50,730 nucleotides of DNA, taken from the NCBI GenBank assembly GCA_900553035.1, contig USCC01000004.1, positions 1 through 50,730 of the forward strand, given 5' to 3'. Positions 49,496 to 50,730 of this stretch are shown piece after piece (the first letter of the stretch is position 1; each line of letters begins with the position of its first letter). Under the pieces are notes generated by a model that was given only the letters and a program-made list of their open reading frames with translations, searched no databases and was not told the DNA's origin. Source of the stretch: an uncultured Rhodospirillaceae bacterium (GTDB lineage Bacteria; Pseudomonadota; Alphaproteobacteria; CAAGCB01; CAG-977). The translations under genes and the position numbers were made by a program.

Positions 49496-50730
49496 TCAGA
49501 ACAATTCGGGCACGGGATCCTCTTCCTTCTCCTGGGTCGTCGAAGGAGTCGCGGCAGCCGGCAGAGGCGCCGCCCCCGTTTTGTTGCCGCTCGACAAAAG
49601 CGCATTGCCCTGTGTCGGCTGCTGGTAATACGTCGGGGGCGGATAGGCCTGATACTGTTGCTGGGATGACGACGGACTGAGGAGCTTGTTGCCACTGCTC
49701 TGCGGTTGTGCGCCGCCCGGCATCGGAGCCCCCGGCTGACCATAGCCGTAATACATCTGCTGCTGCTGTTGAAGCTGTTCCGGCGAATAGGCGGCCGGCG
49801 GAGGAGCGTTCGGATCCTGCGGAACGCCCGTGCCGGTTCCGGCGCCGCCACCCTGTGATGCGCCGCGGCCGGACACGCCCGTCCCCTGACCGTTGTCAAA
49901 ACGTTCAAGGTTGGGATCTTTTTCATCCAGAAGGCCTTCGCCGCCCATTTTCTTCATATCGGCTTCGGACGGATCATCCTCACTGCGCAGCCACAAATCC
50001 TCTTTGGCATAAACGGTGATTCGGGTTCCCGAAGGCACGTAGCTGACCACCGCCATCTTGCTTGTCTGCGAGAAGATCGACTGGAAGACCTGATCCATAT
50101 CATCGCCGAATTTGCTTCGGGCGTCTTTGGCCGCTTCCTGACGTTCACTCAGCGCCACTTCGCCGTTATCGGAAATTACAGGCTTTTCATCCGACGCCAC
50201 AGAGTAAAGAATCGCCGACGTCACGACGCTTTCCAGCAGAGGCGTACCAAACCGGCGCAGAAGCTGCAGGTCAAGATAGGCGGAAACGCCGCCGCGACCC
50301 TGCGCGTCACCCGAGGAACCTTTTTCCTTGAAGAAGAATGCGGCTCCGTCCGGACGGATCAGACGCGTCCAGGCAATTTCCATCTTGGTTGCCAAAGCCG
50401 CGCCGACACTGTTGGCGTCGCCTTTTGCCAGTTCGCCGATCAGACGGCTTCCCGCCGGGATAATGATTTTGCGTCCGCTTTCCGAATAAATGTTACGCTC
50501 GACGATTGCCGAAACGGGAACGTCCGGGAACCGCGAGTCCAGAGAACGCACCAGAACCGCCGGAATTGCCTTGTCGGCCAGAATCATCCGGTCCATATCC
50601 ACCCGGTAGGACGAAATGTTCTTTTCAATCCCCTGAGCTTCCCATCCCTTGCTTTTCTTGATGCCGCTCAAACGTTCGCTTTCGATCTGCTGCGGCGATT
50701 TGACCACACCGACCACGCCGACACCAATCG
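49496..50730 (-). CDS. virB10: VirB10 of a type IV secretion system (partial), with a long Pro/Gln-rich C-terminal tail
   Basis: The frame is open to the window edge, so the N-terminus and its membrane anchor lie outside; about 411 residues are seen. The beta-barrel domain is clear: ILADKAIPAVLVRSLDSRFP, ERNIYSESGRKIIIPAGSRL, EIAWTRLIRPDG and the end GTRITVYAKEDLWL. VirB10 spans the envelope and links energy from the ATPases to the outer-membrane channel. The usual protein stops just after the barrel; here about 160 more residues follow, rich in Gly, Pro and Gln (PEQLQQQQQMYYGYG and similar), presumably disordered and possibly surface-exposed. virB11 follows 17 bp downstream. Confidence 0.88.
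   Translation of the reverse strand, partial: IGVGVVGVVKSPQQIESERLSGIKKSKGWEAQGIEKNISSYRVDMDRMILADKAIPAVLVRSLDSRFPDVPVSAIVERNIYSESGRKIIIPAGSRLIGELAKGDANSVGAALATKMEIAWTRLIRPDGAAFFFKEKGSSGDAQGRGGVSAYLDLQLLRRFGTPLLESVVTSAILYSVASDEKPVISDNGEVALSERQEAAKDARSKFGDDMDQVFQSIFSQTSKMAVVSYVPSGTRITVYAKEDLWLRSEDDPSEADMKKMGGEGLLDEKDPNLERFDNGQGTGVSGRGASQGGGAGTGTGVPQDPNAPPPAAYSPEQLQQQQQMYYGYGQPGAPMPGGAQPQSSGNKLLSPSSSQQQYQAYPPPTYYQQPTQGNALLSSGNKTGAAPLPAAATPSTTQEKEEDPVPELF

Noticed and set aside
49600..49800. Short CTG/CAG-rich repeats suggesting a repeat array
   Set aside because: They encode the Gln-rich tail of VirB10; there is no regular repeat-spacer pattern, and no CRISPR array was seen in the window.

Overview
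The window reads as chromosome of a flagellated alphaproteobacterium of moderate G+C (mid-50s by eye). The lineage call rests on fliX and flaF, which are alphaproteobacterial flagellar regulators, a divergent fliX/flgI pair with a textbook sigma-54 promoter as in Caulobacter, a maf - RNase G/E-like - yacG - tRNA-Phe string, and a DksA with a single cysteine. Genes for lactate-type and xanthine-dehydrogenase-type metabolism, a class A beta-lactamase and a purine permease would suit a host-associated or gut organism, but that is inference.

Layout. 1-5.8 kb: the end of a ferredoxin-type protein, an OGG1-type glycosylase, a gene-poor A+T-rich stretch, then a ygfM-xdhD molybdo-flavoenzyme operon closed by a strong terminator. 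6-22.7 kb: mostly housekeeping and membrane functions (membrane spermidine-synthase-like protein, HD-GYP phosphodiesterase with rsmE, an unknown membrane protein with pmbA and a MarR regulator, a D-2-hydroxyacid dehydrogenase, alaA, a phosphoethanolamine-transferase-like sulfatase, a purine permease, an LRR-like unknown, a COG2509 flavoprotein, a twin-CDGSH protein). 23.1-35.3 kb: a co-directional surface-glycan operon. It combines a sugar aminotransferase, two acyl carrier proteins, two FabG-like reductases, an acyl-adenylating ligase, two KAS III enzymes, a WbqC protein, a hexapeptide acyltransferase, a beta-propeller glycosidase-like protein and three paralogous GT2 glycosyltransferases. 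It ends beside tRNA-Phe. 35.6-38.3 kb: tRNA-Phe, yacG, RNase G/E, maf, dksA. 38.4-45.5 kb: the flagellar block fliX | flgI-flgJ-flgN-flgK-flgL. 45.5-50.7 kb: a beta-lactamase lipoprotein, a solute-binding protein, an unknown, flaF, and virB11-virB10 of a type IV secretion system running off the window.

The most interesting part is the glycan operon. It looks like a self-contained route that makes a short (probably 3-hydroxy) acyl chain on a dedicated carrier protein and attaches it to an amino-dideoxy sugar, followed by glycosyl transfer. It resembles in composition the viosamine-type flagellin glycosylation islands of Pseudomonas syringae, and the flagellar late genes lie 3.7 kb away, so the flagellum is a reasonable candidate target. 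Other notable points are a FlgL swollen to 733 residues by four tandem beta-type repeats, a VirB10 with a roughly 160-residue Pro/Gln-rich tail after its beta-barrel, and an XdhD whose [2Fe-2S] domain has lost its cluster cysteines.
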